Assembly: GCA_020881915.1 (NCBI GenBank)
Contig: JAJFPB010000004.1
Location: 5,270,001 to 5,334,000 of the forward strand
Direction: 5' to 3'
Length of the DNA: 64,000 nt
Origin: Paramyrothecium sp. XJ0827
Lineage: Eukaryota; Ascomycota; Sordariomycetes; Hypocreales; Stachybotryaceae
The position numbers and the translations under genes were made by a program. This document shows positions 43,757-54,775 of this stretch, piece after piece (positions within the stretch are counted from its first letter, which is position 1; every line of letters starts with the position of its first letter). Below the pieces are notes generated by a model, which saw nothing but the letters and a program-made list of their open reading frames with translations, did no database searches and was not told where the DNA came from.

Positions 43757-44749
43757 ATGCATTTCATACGCACAGCAGTCGCCATCGCCCTAGCTGCGAA
43801 GACTTCTGCTCACGGCATCCTGGGCGAAATCGTTACCAATGGCGTTCGAAATGCCGCGTTCCAGACCGACTACATCTACCGCAAGCAAAATGGCAACCCG
43901 ACTCCCGAGCTAATCGCTTGGTCTACGGAGAGTCTTGACCGAGGCTATATCGAACCCAATAACATGGACACTCTCGACATCAACTGCCATGTGAAAGCTG
44001 AGCCTGGTGCCCTGTCCGCCCAGGTTCCCGCTGGCGGCAAGGTCGACTTCTTTTGGCCTGACTGGCCTCACAACATTGGCCCTGTGCTCACCTATATCGC
44101 TTCATGCGGTGGTGACTGTGCATTTGTCGATAAGTCAACGCTCGCGTGGGTGAAGATCGACGAGGCAGGCTACGACGGTCAATGGGCTGCTGAGAAGCTT
44201 ATTAACAACAACTTTACATGGACGACCACGGTTCCTTCTAGCATTGCTCCCGGCAGCTATGTCTTCCGTCACGAGATCATAAACCTCCACAGCGGCGTCG
44301 AGCAGAACGGCGCCCAGCTCTACCCTCAGTGCGTGAACATCGAGATCACAGGCACCGGCACCGACACTCCCAAAGGTGTACTTGGTGTTGAGCTGTACAG
44401 GGCTGACGATGCCGGTATTCTCTTCGACCCATACGCCAAGGGCATGTCATCATACCCGATTCCAGGTCCTCCTCTTTACGTTGCTGAGCACTCCGTCTCT
44501 GCCCCGGCTGAGTCAAACCCTATTGCATCTCTTCCTTCCGGCCATGTCACTCTTCCTGTGGTGACTGATGTCACTCCCACAGCCACATCTACACCCGACC
44601 CCACGGTGCCCACTACTCTCAGCACTCGCGCCACCAAGGCCGCCGGATCTCGCACTCGCACGCTGGGCACTCGCACGCGCACATGGGGTACTCGCACTCG
44701 CACACTGAACTCCCGTCCAACCGCTGTGTCTGTTGAATCAGGCTACTGA
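43757..44749 (+). CDS. AA9 lytic polysaccharide monooxygenase with basic C-terminal repeat tail
   Basis: An intronless protein of 330 residues. A signal peptide (MHFIRTAVAIALAAKTSA) ends exactly before H19 (HGILGEIVTNG), so the mature N-terminal histidine can form the copper histidine brace with H105 (WPHNIGPVLTYI). Other family residues are H172 (FRHEIINLHS), Q187 and Y189 in GAQLYPQC, and cysteines 77, 117, 121 and 192. After about residue 245 a Ser/Thr/Pro-rich linker leads not to a CBM1 but to a basic tail repeating RTRT (SRTRTLGTRTRTWGTRTRTL). The enzyme oxidatively cleaves cellulose or hemicellulose outside the cell, with H2O2/O2 and an electron donor. The family call is firm; the tail is odd. 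Confidence 0.93.
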   Translation: MHFIRTAVAIALAAKTSAHGILGEIVTNGVRNAAFQTDYIYRKQNGNPTPELIAWSTESLDRGYIEPNNMDTLDINCHVKAEPGALSAQVPAGGKVDFFWPDWPHNIGPVLTYIASCGGDCAFVDKSTLAWVKIDEAGYDGQWAAEKLINNNFTWTTTVPSSIAPGSYVFRHEIINLHSGVEQNGAQLYPQCVNIEITGTGTDTPKGVLGVELYRADDAGILFDPYAKGMSSYPIPGPPLYVAEHSVSAPAESNPIASLPSGHVTLPVVTDVTPTATSTPDPTVPTTLSTRATKAAGSRTRTLGTRTRTWGTRTRTLNSRPTAVSVESGY

Positions 44750-46127
44750 GTTGAATGCTGCAGTGGGAATCTTTCAAATTGCTTTCAAGAAGTGTCGGCA
44801 AGGTGTTTGAGGGGTTAAGCCGTAGCACTTCTCGATGGTATCTCGTAGAAGTACGATGTGGCTAGGTCTGCCTTCTACGGCGTCGGGAATGAGGAGGACC
44901 AACGGATCTGTGAAACTGATATCTCGTTCACTGTATATATAACCAATTTTTAGATGATAGTCTACCACAATCATTATTCAGCCACTCCACAGCGATATCC
45001 CGTTTTGATCGCGTATGACCGACGTGATTTTGCCCTTCTCCCCCCTCTCCCTTGAGCATCCCCTGTTAGCACATAGTATATGACTGCAATTGAATGCCGA
45101 CCACGTATTGGAAGTGTAGTTAACCGTCGTTCAAGCTCCGAATGTGTAAGAACGGGCAGGCAAAGGGGAGCAGTAGGAGCTTTTGCTGGTTATAGGAGGA
45201 GTAGTCTCCAAGCAACCTGAAAATCTAGGTTCACCTCTTTCACTTTCAGATAACAAGCCAGAAAGCACGCCATGAAAAGGTTGGAATCCAAAGGAATATC
45301 AATCATTTACCGGTCAATCCCGCTTACCAACTGTAATCAAGTTTGTAAGCGTTAATCAGAATCAGTCTCGGAGAAGGACTGTTCTTCTGGTCTAAGCTAG
45401 ATGAAAGCGCTACGACTGCGGGTAGTATTTACAACGATCACGCGGACCGGACCCAAACCTAACAGTACAAGTCTCCGATGGAACATGCGCATTGTCACGA
45501 GCTGATCAAGAATTTGTAAGCCATGTACAAACAGATGAAATTCATAGCGTCGTGCAATATAAGCATTTTCTGACACGGCTTCTCGCTGTGGATAAACCCC
45601 ACTCTTGTTCCAGTGACACGGCGTGGAAACCTGATGCCCTCCAGGCAGCATGGAGATTGTGGCCGTCGGCGGTTACGAATGCAGCCGGAATTGAGGGGTC
45701 AGGTTCAAACATTCAATCAAACGCTAATCTGTAGTCGAGCGAGGCGCAATTTCAGAAAGGACGAGCCAGGATTGACTTGCGGTCGGCGCGAGTCGCACTC
45801 TTGACAAATCGGGCGATCTTGGTTCCACTTCGGCCTCCGATGAACTGCGAACGAACAAGGGGGTGGGTCAAGCACCGTTGCCCCCCATCAGCAGTGACCA
45901 AGAGTAGCGGCCGGCCGCATGGCGCGGATGCTCGTGCGGTTATTGAAGACACCGGCTTTAGATTTACAAGCGACCATTGTTAAGTGAGAAGCTGTTATAA
46001 GAACGAATCGTTGCTACGATAGCACGTTCTTCTCATCACTTTTCATCATCATCATCAACCATCAAGCTTCAACAAACAGCAAAACACCGGTTCCCGTCTT
46101 CCGTCTCACCCTCGTACACACAGCACC
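44750..46127. other. Intergenic, no gene seen
   Basis: About 1.4 kb. Open frames near 45492-45983 are short and non-protein-like. The last 100 bp are A/C-rich, CATCATCATCATC included, as expected for the leader of the next gene. Confidence 0.45.
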
Positions 46128-47143
46128 ATGTCCAAGCTTCTCACTGTTTTTGGCGCCACCGGAAACCAGGGTGGCTCCGTCATCAGGGCAGTTCTCGCCG
46201 ACCCTGTCCTGTCCAAGGAGTTTATCGTCCGCGGCATCACGCGAGACGCCTCCAAGCCTGCTGCCAAGGACTTGGCCGGCAAAGGCGTCGAAATTAAAGA
46301 AGTACATTCAACTGCCCCATCCGTCCTCCCCCCAACCCCCTTCAACTGTTACTCCACTGCCAGATCTGGAGCTAACACCGCTAGGCCGACCTCTCCTCCG
46401 CCGAGTCTGTCGCCGCCGGCATCGCTGGCTCCCACACTGTCTTCCTTGTCACTTCGCCCGACTTCATGAACCCCAGCGCCAGTCCGGAACTTGCTCACGG
46501 GAAGACTGTAGCTGATGCGGCCGCAGCGGCCAACGTCCAGCATATCATTTACTCCTCTCTCCTCCACGTCACCAACGAGACCGCAGGGCGTCTTGCTCAT
46601 GTCGTTCACTTCGACCAAAAGGCGGAAGTAGAAGCCTATATCCGCATGAAGTCGGTCCCTTGTACCTTTGTCCTACCTGGGTACTTCATGTTGAACTATA
46701 CCGTCTCACAGATGCTGCGAAAGGGACAGGATGGCATCTACGGCCTGGCCTATCCTATTTCTGCCGAGGCCCGCTTCCCCCTTTTCGACGCTGAAGCCGA
46801 TTCGGGAAAATACGTTTCCGCCATTCTCCATAACCCCGATACTCATTTTGGCAAGCAAATCCTGGCTGCGTCAGGATACTACACGCCTCAGCGCATCCTC
46901 GCCGAATTTGAAGAAGTGACAGGACACAAAGCAAACTTTATTCAGATCGATTCCGAGACATATAAGAGCTTCCTTCCACCATCTATGGCGCAGGAGTTTC
47001 TCGAAAACCATCTCTTCATTGAAAACCCCGGGTATTTCAAGGGCCAGCCCTTGGAGGAAAGTGAAGAGCTGCTGGCCCAGGTTGGATTGAAGTCGACGTC
47101 ATGGAAGGAGTTCCTGGAGAAGAACAAGAACCATTTCTCCTGA
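46128..47143 (+). CDS. NmrA-like NAD(P)-binding protein
   Basis: Two exons (46128-46301, 46385-47143) encode about 310 residues. The atypical short-chain dehydrogenase fold starts LLTVFGATGNQGGSVIRAVL, whose GATGNQGGS is the family dinucleotide loop. It continues with FIVRGITRDASKPAAKDLAGKGVEIKEADLSS, HTVFLVTSPDFM, and NVQHIIYSSLLHVTNETAGR. The active-site Tyr-xxx-Lys of true SDRs is not evident, as usual for NmrA/HSCARG proteins. These act as redox sensors or, in Aspergillus, as repressors of GATA factors; others reduce quinones or isoflavone-like compounds. The C-terminus ends normally (WKEFLEKNKNHFS). It stands alone on the plus strand, with no GATA-factor gene in the window. Confidence 0.9.
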
Positions 47144-48425
47144 AGAAGATGGAAAGTTGAATGGCCTTGAAAGAGGACAGATTGAACCCTACAATATGAT
47201 ATTGTTATCTACGATGCTAGCAACAAAGGCGAACAGGAGCTACCCAGTTAGCATGCTTCTGCATGTTAAAGAAGACTCCTTTCCTGGTCGGACTGGAAGA
47301 AAAGACAAAACTGTGCCTTTGCAGTACAATAGAATACATTCAAATATACCCAGGCCGCAGAAACTGATATCCCGGTAATTGTGAAAATCTTTATCTTTGC
47401 TGATCAATGGTGTTTAATAACATATGCACCCGCGCCAGTAGAAGCCTCCCAAGAGAAGATTTATGGATGAGATTGATCATGGAGCATGTTCTACACGCGT
47501 CCTTACCAGTTTATACCCATGTTGTGCTTTAGGCAGTGGAGCATGCTAGATGAAACAGTATTGATTTTTCCTGAGAAACGGCTCGTTAGCCCTAGAATAA
47601 CATGCTGTTCCTCTTTATTTGCCCACAGGTCCCTACCACTACTTGAGAGGGGAAGGGGTACACAGACCGCATGAAATGCTTTTAGGAAGAACAACAAACA
47701 ACAGGATCTTTCATCCCTGGCACTCTTCAACAAACCCTCACTTCTTTGAGCAAGTTTTCATTGTTTCCCATTCACCAGCGGCTTCTAACTTCGCGATCTG
47801 TTGTTCACATTCCTAATCCTGGTTCTCTACTCTTCTTCTTATACCCCACGTGTAAGATTCCCCCCCATGTGAAGAAGAATAAAACGCTCTTTCCTTGTGG
47901 CGGATGGCGTTTTGTTTGCGACGTATCTTCTACGCAAGATTTACTCCAAGCGTTTGCGCAATTTACCGGTTTTCCCCAATATTCTACTTCACTCATATTG
48001 GGGCACCTTGCAGTTGTTGATGAGTTCGTCAAGAAACAGCCACCTAAGGCACATTCTGATACGGCCTGATCGACGATGCACGCGGCAACAGGCCGACCGC
48101 CCGTCATGCTTATCGACTTAAGACCTGCTCCATCGCCTGTGCTCGTTATATGGAGCTATCAAGCCGCCGAACCGCTTGAATCTGATGGAGGTACTGCCGT
48201 CTGTACTCGAGAAGATTTCACTCTTACTCAATCATTTGAACGCTCTTGCACACAGAGGGGAAGAAGGATTCTACAGAATTACGCACCCAACTTAATGCTC
48301 AATATTATTGATTGTGTGGTTCTTAAAATGAAAATGAATGCACAGACATCGCAGCCTTCCGATCTAACGCGAAATTTTTGCAAGTCTATAACCACGTATA
48401 GCGGCGAGAGTCCTGATCTTTTATT
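47144..48425. other. Intergenic, 1.3 kb
   Basis: No gene is supported. A perfect 9-bp inverted repeat with a 12-base spacer (CCCCAATAT at 47974-47982, ATATTGGGG at 47995-48003) could form a hairpin. The 117-codon frame at 48076-48429 runs into the P450 relic in another frame and is not called. Confidence 0.4.
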
Positions 48426-48879
48426 GTGATTGACTCCACGAAAGGAACGGGAGACAAAACCTTCATCGATGAGCTTAGCAGAGACTTCATTCTATAGTTC
48501 AAAATCATCACGATGATGGCTCAAATGCTGTGCACCGGAAATCAAGCATGCTATCTACATGCCTGCGTAATGTTGATCACTCACTACGGAGCTTTCCGAT
48601 GTAACGTGCGATCAACTCGTCGGTTTCTTGTTTGCCAGTCATAATACCACAAGTGCGCTTATGTCTTGAGATTTCTATGAGCTAGCACGTACACCCTGTG
48701 CCCTGCGTGCCGTATGGGCCGATCTGGATGGGCTGTTTGGTACAGATCCTCTGCATGCTGTGGTGCAGGCTAAACTTCTTAGCCCCGAAGGGAGGGACTT
48801 GATTCCTCGTATGTCCTTTACCATGTCTGTTATTGAGGAGACTTTTAGGCTCTATCTACTCGGTGCTACGTACGAATGA
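48426..48879 (+). pseudogene. Decayed cytochrome P450 fragment
   Basis: Two frames carry P450 sequence. The first (48426 on) reads VIDSTKGTGDKTFIDELSRD, a TAG at 48495-48497, then FKIITMMAQMLCTG. The second (about 48577 on) reads SLTTELSDVTCDQLVGFLFA, then SHNTTSALMS, a TGA at 48667-48669, then DFYELARTPCALRAVWADLD and GLFGTDP. It ends IPRMSFTMSVIEETFRLYLLGATYE and TGA at 48877. The first is the F/G to pre-I region, SHNTT is the I-helix oxygen groove, and EETFR is the K-helix ExxR. Two in-frame stops, a frame change and the absence of a haem-cysteine block show a dead gene. Faint similarity may extend to about 49120. It differs from the intact CYP505-like gene at 58422, so it is not a recent copy of it. 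Confidence 0.8.
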
Positions 48880-50992
48880 CGGAGCCAGGTGATGATGCCC
48901 ACAAAGGGGCGCCTGTGGGGATTGCCAGCTGAACAACCCGGCCGTACTTCTCATTCGCATGAGAGATGGGGTAGCAATAGGTGTTCCAGCCTCATTCCGG
49001 GTACAGAGGGAAGCTGGTTCTAACATTGGCTGAAAACATCATCCCAGCTGTCTCTGCGCTGTTGTACCGCTTACTCCCCAGTCCAGCACTCAAGGAGGTC
49101 CAGCCTGAGCTTCTCAAGGCGTAAAATGTCAATGGAGTTGGTCCTCACATCAATGACTTGCTTACTTGCTATTTAACTATGCAAAATCAAGAGCAAAACT
49201 GCCCAGGACCAACGACTATTATGTAGTTGGAACGTCACTCATCGGCTGAGTTGTTGAAAGCCACAAGCAAAATAGCATCTACTTTCTTAGACAAAGGGCC
49301 TTAGTTCTCATGCACAAAGTCACTTAGCACTACTACCTCAAGATCTAGGCTATCTGATGTCAACTTCTAGCGCTATTGTGTGAGTCTTTTGTAGTTTACG
49401 TCTTCAAACCCAAGCGATTCTCGTCCATAAACCTCAAAATAGAGCCATAAACCTCAAAAATAAAGCCAAGTTGCGAGTTTTCGGTGGCGGCGCACTCTTT
49501 TGCCTTGGACACCAATTCACAAAGAGACGAATGACTATGATTACAAGAGGATCTCAATTGGGGTGGCAATGGAGAAGTTGCTGGGGTGCGGCGTGGCGAA
49601 AGTCCTGAGATCATCTACTGTAACGCTGCCGCCACGCAAGTCGCGTCAAATCAATATCTATGCAGCCCATGCGTAGCCAGCATGGGGCATGAGATCCAAT
49701 GCTACCCAGAAGAACACTGTACAGTGTAACCAGGTTCAGGCTAATAATTGTAGGAAGGTGCGTACAATAAGCGGCTTTGGAAGTCGATCCTCCCAATCCA
49801 AGGGCACAATTAATCATGCGAGTACTCTGTAGTCAAATGCTTAATGCACTCAGCAACCCTTGTCTGGTCCTTCCTTGCAAAGAGGCCCCTCTTGTAGCCA
49901 ATCCGAACTGCACATAATGCAACTATTTTCTCTTAGAGTCTGTGAAGGACCAAACCACGTACCAAGCTCCACAGCGATTAGTTGAGAGGTAAGTACTGTA
50001 GGATACATCAAATCTGTGCACTTTGTGATAGCTTCCCGATTTATCTCTTTGTCAGAGGCCTGATTGTCGAGACTTGTCTAATGGTATAATTAGCTCGGAG
50101 ATGTTGGCCTTTCAATATAGCAGCTTTACTGGTCAAGATCCTTGTATGGTACCCGATTGGATCCTCCGCACAATCTAAGAGATAGATCATCTTAACCCGC
50201 TAAAAGACCACATTGGCAGTCATCTATTCCATTTCCAGGGTTCAAAGAACGCATGAACTGGAAGATCAGAATCCTACGGCTGATCAGCGTGCGCTTTGGC
50301 TAGTGCTTATGCTTAGCAAAGACGCCACTGTGAGGGGCAGCTCCACCATGTCAGACTAACGACTAGGACATTCGTTCTGACACAGGAGAGTGAATCAGCG
50401 AACAATTACATGAGTAAGCAGAAGTCCGGGAATCCGGTCCTCCCAGTGACAGTCGGTTAGGGCCTGATCGATAATGGCGAGTGGAATGAATATATATCCT
50501 TAATTATAAACGAGTAGGTAGGGCGGCCTGTACCTCTGTTCCTCCTATTCTTCAACTAAGGAAGTTTCGCTAGACCTCCAAGGCTCAACAAAATGAAACA
50601 GCACAAATCTGAGTAACGTTGTAATTGATGCTGTATCTATACTATTTCAGGCATCTAAGCGACCCTTACTAGTGTGGTAGATTTTTATAGTAGATTCGTC
50701 TTCGAAAGGGAAAGTGCTAGTTTTTAACACGGAGTTTATACTTAAATTCCGCTCCGCTCGCCTTGCCGATCATGCCATTGGTCACTGCATTCGCTTTGGA
50801 CTCGCCAGACTCCTTCTACATGAGAAAGAAAAAAGACAGACAAATGAAGATCTTTTGAAAAAGAGATTCAAAACACCTATCACACGTGCCTCATGCTTTT
50901 TGTCACAACGGCAATCGGTGCAGGCTCATACTTTAAGAGAGGAAAAGAAAGCCCCCCCTTGGAATTATGACTTATTCCCATGCAAGTTCCCC
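48880..50992. other. Intergenic, 2.1 kb, no gene supported
   Basis: No intact gene is seen. Short decayed coding-like text (PAVSALLYRLLPSPALKEVQPELL, near 49040-49125) follows the P450 relic but cannot be assigned. Two near-identical CCATAAACCTCAAAA copies lie in tandem at about 49424-49462. Confidence 0.4.
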
Positions 50993-51839
50993 TCATTGTT
51001 GAGACGGTGCTGCTTCTGCACTTGGAAATTTAGAGACCTCTCTCAAATGATCCGGGGTACCCAAAGGTGTCATTTGTTGCTCTTTATAGTGCCGATGGGC
51101 AACTTTGCGATCGCAATTTATGCAGTAGTGCGTAACGTTACTCTTCCAGTGGCGCTTGTAAGGAGCAACGACACCACCGAGTGTCGTCAAGAAGAGCCCC
51201 ACGGCAGCGGCGCTAGAAATTCCATACGTCAGAACTCTCACACCACAATTCGCCCGTCGGTTGGGGGTTTGCAGACGAGGCTTGAGCAGCACAAATTGAA
51301 CTTACTGTGTCGCGCCAGAGGCTGTCAGCTTGACACGAGTCTCAGTGCGGCGTCTACAAAATGGACAGTCCACGGTGTCGGATTGATCTCCCAAGAGATG
51401 GAGTGGTGTGACCGTCACCTCGTTGCTGTATGAAGCACTCAATCTCTGGTGGAGGCCTTCCGGTGGTTGAGATGTAGAATTGGATGCCACTGGACTTGGT
51501 GTCCGGTACACGATTGATTCTGTCGTGAACGACGACCTGGAAATTTCTGGTCTCAAATCGGCTGTGCTAGTTGGGTCCATCTTCCAGCTTGGCACCACCA
51601 TTGGAACGACTTCAGGAAGACTGCCATCTTCAACACGTAAAGCGGGGGTCCTGTTATGCACGTCAGTTGAAGAATTCAGAATTAAACTCTCCTGTACTTG
51701 AGGTGGTTTTTTAATAATTGAAGAGAAGGGTAAAATCATACACAATCAGGTCATCGCTAGGCTCTTTCGAAACGAGCGGTGAGGAATAAGCGGGCGGAGG
51801 GGTCGCTTGCGAGACGGTGTTCTCTTGCCCTGATGACAT
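50993..51839 (-). CDS. LITAF-like zinc-ribbon membrane protein with PPxY motif
   Basis: Three minus-strand exons (51839-51744, 51691-51306, 51236-50993) encode about 241 residues. The N-terminus MSSGQENTVSQATPPPAY carries a PPAY motif (residues 15-18), the binding site for WW domains of Rsp5/NEDD4 ubiquitin ligases. The long middle is disordered and Ser/Thr-rich. The LITAF domain has a first CxxC at C141/C144 (VDCPFCRRRTETRVKL), a hydrophobic stretch (TYGISSAAAVGLFLTTLGGVV) and HYCINCDRKVAHRHY with C199/C202. The two knuckles form one zinc site, with the hydrophobic part lying in the membrane. Such proteins sit on endosomes, lysosomes/vacuoles or the plasma membrane and act in protein sorting. 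The plus-strand 239-codon frame over this gene is a shadow. Confidence 0.85.
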
Positions 51840-52825
51840 TTTATGGGTGCGTATTGTTTTCCAAGGGTCGAAAGTCAGGCTCGACAACCGTGCAAATGCC
51901 AATCCGTGGGCTTGTGGATGCAGGAGCCTTAAAGTAAGACTGTAGACAATTTCAAAACAACACTTCAGGGAAGTAAGCCCCTGATAAATACTTGCTGACC
52001 CAAGATTGCCAGGGATTAGAAGGATCTCCATCCCTACCCGCGCTACCGATTTAGGCTTGTGCAGGAGGCTCTCTAACGTTAGCGGGTGCGAAGATCCCAA
52101 CAGAATGCCTGAGGTTGTCCACGGGCTGTTGGCTATGACTCTGGGAGGTATGGATTTGAGCACGGTTGCAAGCGAAGGGGTCGAGGTAAAACATTTGTGC
52201 TGGCATCAGCCTTCCACGTCGAAATGAGGTTGTGGGACGGCATGTCATGGAAAGTTTCTGACTTTGAGAATAATATTTACATTTCCATCTTTTTCGATAT
52301 GGTGAGGCAGTCGCAGCAAGAAGTCGATTTTGACCCTCTATCTACCGCATTGATGAGACTCCCGGCTATGGTATGGTCCCCGGCCATTCCAGTACCTTTG
52401 AATGTGCGTCTCCAACTACATTGCTCGCATCTTTGTAGGCAACTACAGGAAGTGCTGTTTATGCCATTTCCGAAGGGATTGAAAATGCTGCCAAAAATGC
52501 AACACTTGTTGTTGCATCAAGTCATGGTTGATGTGGGCCGAAACTCTCTCAAATTCTAATATGGCATCGATGAGACCAATTCGATTGGTCCGGCTTGTAT
52601 GCAAATCTAGGAGCTTAAATTTTTCTAGTTCCTAGTGTACTTAAGCCTTGAATGGGCTGTCAACTAACCTCCCCTTGCGATGAATGCCTTATCCAAGCAT
52701 TCAGTTTACCCTAACAGTGTACCCCGTCCTATTTGCTGCTTTTTCTGGTCGCTTCTGCCCAAGCTTAGCTAACTGTTTTTTTAATAAAATATTTCGGACA
52801 GTCTCAGGGAGTCATGCCGGAAATG
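51840..52825. other. Intergenic, about 1 kb
   Basis: The left part is the promoter and leader of the LITAF gene. A 120-codon plus frame at 52197-52559 starts only at GTG and has no recognised domain, so it is not called. The right end is the 3' region of the hydrolase. Confidence 0.4.
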
Positions 52826-54775
52826 TCAGTAGAGAGGCCCAATCTCTCTCAAATGGGCCCGCCAAGCTTCAACGGGATCCCAATTTATCTTCAGTGCCGC
52901 CGTTACTTCACTGCTGCTCGCGTCATATTTATAAGGCTTTCCATCTGCAAAACACGCCGTCTCCTGTGCATGAGGCAGGGTCCCATACATAACGTACGCC
53001 CTTGCGATAGCATCAGTACAGTTGGACGCATCCCTGGACCCATGACCATATCCATGATGCGCGATGAGCCTGGCGTTCTTCCCCATCTCTTCGAGAAGCC
53101 TTCTTCCGTTGCGAAGAGGCGTTGCAGGGTCGTAAGTCTCGGCAATCAGAAGGACCGGATTTTTTAGGGTGTGATTCAGATCTCCTCGGTATACCTCAGC
53201 CGGTTCAGGCCAGTATTTTGTGAAGTGCTGGCAGGGAAATACATCAGAGAAGCGTGCATTTCCTGCAATCCAGGACTTGCTTGTCATATTTTGCCACAGC
53301 TTTTCCCACCAGTCTAATCCCTCAGAGGGCAATGGGGCATCGTACGAATCACCGCATACAACCATGGACGTGAGATCATCCGAGACAGGCTTCCTGACTG
53401 GTGATTGAGGAATTGTTGGGTCGTACTTCCACATTGAGTGCTCCAGGAACGTAGCGGCGAGGGTAGAGTTCCCTTGCTCTAGCTCAGATAGCATCTGCGC
53501 CAGTGCAGGCCAGCTCTGTGCATTGTACATTGCCCCGTAAATGGATTCAACAAGAGCCGAGTAGGTGATGAGAGATGGCCCGTTGGAGACGGTGTAACCC
53601 GGCATAGGTCGCTTGATGAGAGATTTCATCATCTTGGCCATTCGCGTCTCAAGCTCATCTACCGAGACGGGGCGAGTGCTATCTGATGGTTTCGCAAGTG
53701 CACAGTGGTCTGGGCCTGCAGCCACGCACTCGCCGAGAAACCCATCGTGCCATGCATCCGTTCCGTTGTCCAAAGCAGTCCAGCCAAAGCCGCCAAGGAG
53801 CCGATGGTCGCGAACGTACTCGGTCCCATCTAGGACGATGCGCCCAACACTGTTGGGGAACATGTTGGCGTAGGTTTGTCCGATTCCTGTGCCGTAACTG
53901 ACCAGGTAGCCCGTGAGCTCATCCTCGCCGAGAGCGATCCTTATCTCCTCCATGTCGCGAGACACCAATGCCGTGGTCACGAATCTTGGGAAATCTCCAT
54001 GAATGTTCCAGCAAGCACGGAAAACGGCATCATTCATGGCATCCGCAACCTCAAGCTGAGCTCGGGCCGAAGCTGACACCTCACGGTATTGGCTTCTCAC
54101 TAGGGCCCAACGGTCGCGGTCTGACTCGTGGGGAAAACAAGACACGACTGGAAGCGAACTGTTCACGCCACGAGGATCCCACCCCAGGACATCAAACCGG
54201 CCGCGGCTCAATCGCTGGGTGACAGTCTCGGCAACGCGCCAGGCGTAGGAAACGCCACTCCCACCTGGACCGCCAGGCTCGATGACTATGGTGCGCTCAC
54301 TCTTGGTACCTAGACCGGAGACCTGGAACTTTGTAACAGCCAGCCGGACTATACGTGTGTCTGAAGCATTCTGGTAGTCCATAGGGACGTCCAGATAGCC
54401 ACACAGGAACAGGCCTCGCCCCGAATAGGGATCGTTGTCCTTGCCAGCGGCTTCTGTTGTGGGATGGCCCCAGCTCCAGTGCTCGGGGTCCGGATCATAG
54501 AGTCGTGCCCAGGACTCCGACGGTTTGGTGTCTTCAAGAGCCGGGAGGACCGTCGCATCGGTGCAGGGCATGAACCGAAACGGATCGTTCGGTTCACGGA
54601 AACGTCCATGAGTGGCGCGCGGCGGCCAGAGCCAGAAGCCCAATGCGCAGACCGGCGCGGAGACGCAGGCGGCCCGAAGCTTCCATGAACGGGAAGAGCT
54701 GGGCGTGCGACGGTATGATCCGACGTCCAATTGTTGAGGCTGGTCAAATTTATCTCGCAAAGCCGCCTTTTCCAT
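52826..54775 (-). CDS. Alpha/beta hydrolase, TAP-like (tripeptidyl aminopeptidase) family
   Basis: An intronless 649-residue protein from ATG 54775. Residues 31-51 (WKLRAACVSAPVCALGFWLW) form a probable signal anchor after a short polar N-terminus, so the catalytic domain should face the lumen or outside. IEPGGPGGSG (166-174) is the oxyanion-hole region. DVLGWDPRGVNSS precedes the nucleophile elbow YLVSYGTGIGQTYANMFP with S293; it reads V-S-Y-G, where the classical Gly of GxSxG is replaced, with the same S-Y-G core. NRIVLDG-like VGRIVLDGTEY follows. The C-terminal TAP domain gives the acid D549 (LIAETYDPATPL) and the histidine H578 (HHGYGHGS), so the triad is complete. Many cysteines suggest disulfides. 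Family members trim N-terminal peptides or hydrolyse esters. Confidence 0.88.
   Translation of the reverse strand: MEKAALRDKFDQPQQLDVGSYRRTPSSSRSWKLRAACVSAPVCALGFWLWPPRATHGRFREPNDPFRFMPCTDATVLPALEDTKPSESWARLYDPDPEHWSWGHPTTEAAGKDNDPYSGRGLFLCGYLDVPMDYQNASDTRIVRLAVTKFQVSGLGTKSERTIVIEPGGPGGSGVSYAWRVAETVTQRLSRGRFDVLGWDPRGVNSSLPVVSCFPHESDRDRWALVRSQYREVSASARAQLEVADAMNDAVFRACWNIHGDFPRFVTTALVSRDMEEIRIALGEDELTGYLVSYGTGIGQTYANMFPNSVGRIVLDGTEYVRDHRLLGGFGWTALDNGTDAWHDGFLGECVAAGPDHCALAKPSDSTRPVSVDELETRMAKMMKSLIKRPMPGYTVSNGPSLITYSALVESIYGAMYNAQSWPALAQMLSELEQGNSTLAATFLEHSMWKYDPTIPQSPVRKPVSDDLTSMVVCGDSYDAPLPSEGLDWWEKLWQNMTSKSWIAGNARFSDVFPCQHFTKYWPEPAEVYRGDLNHTLKNPVLLIAETYDPATPLRNGRRLLEEMGKNARLIAHHGYGHGSRDASNCTDAIARAYVMYGTLPHAQETACFADGKPYKYDASSSEVTAALKINWDPVEAWRAHLREIGPLY

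Noticed and set aside
50080..50120. tRNA-like string GTCTAATGGTATAATTAG
   Set aside because: It resembles a D-arm/A-box, but no matching anticodon stem, B-box or acceptor stem could be formed around it.
50714..51433. 239-codon plus-strand open frame
   Set aside because: It lies antisense to exons of the LITAF gene, whose zinc-ribbon cysteines and introns make a clear case for the other strand.
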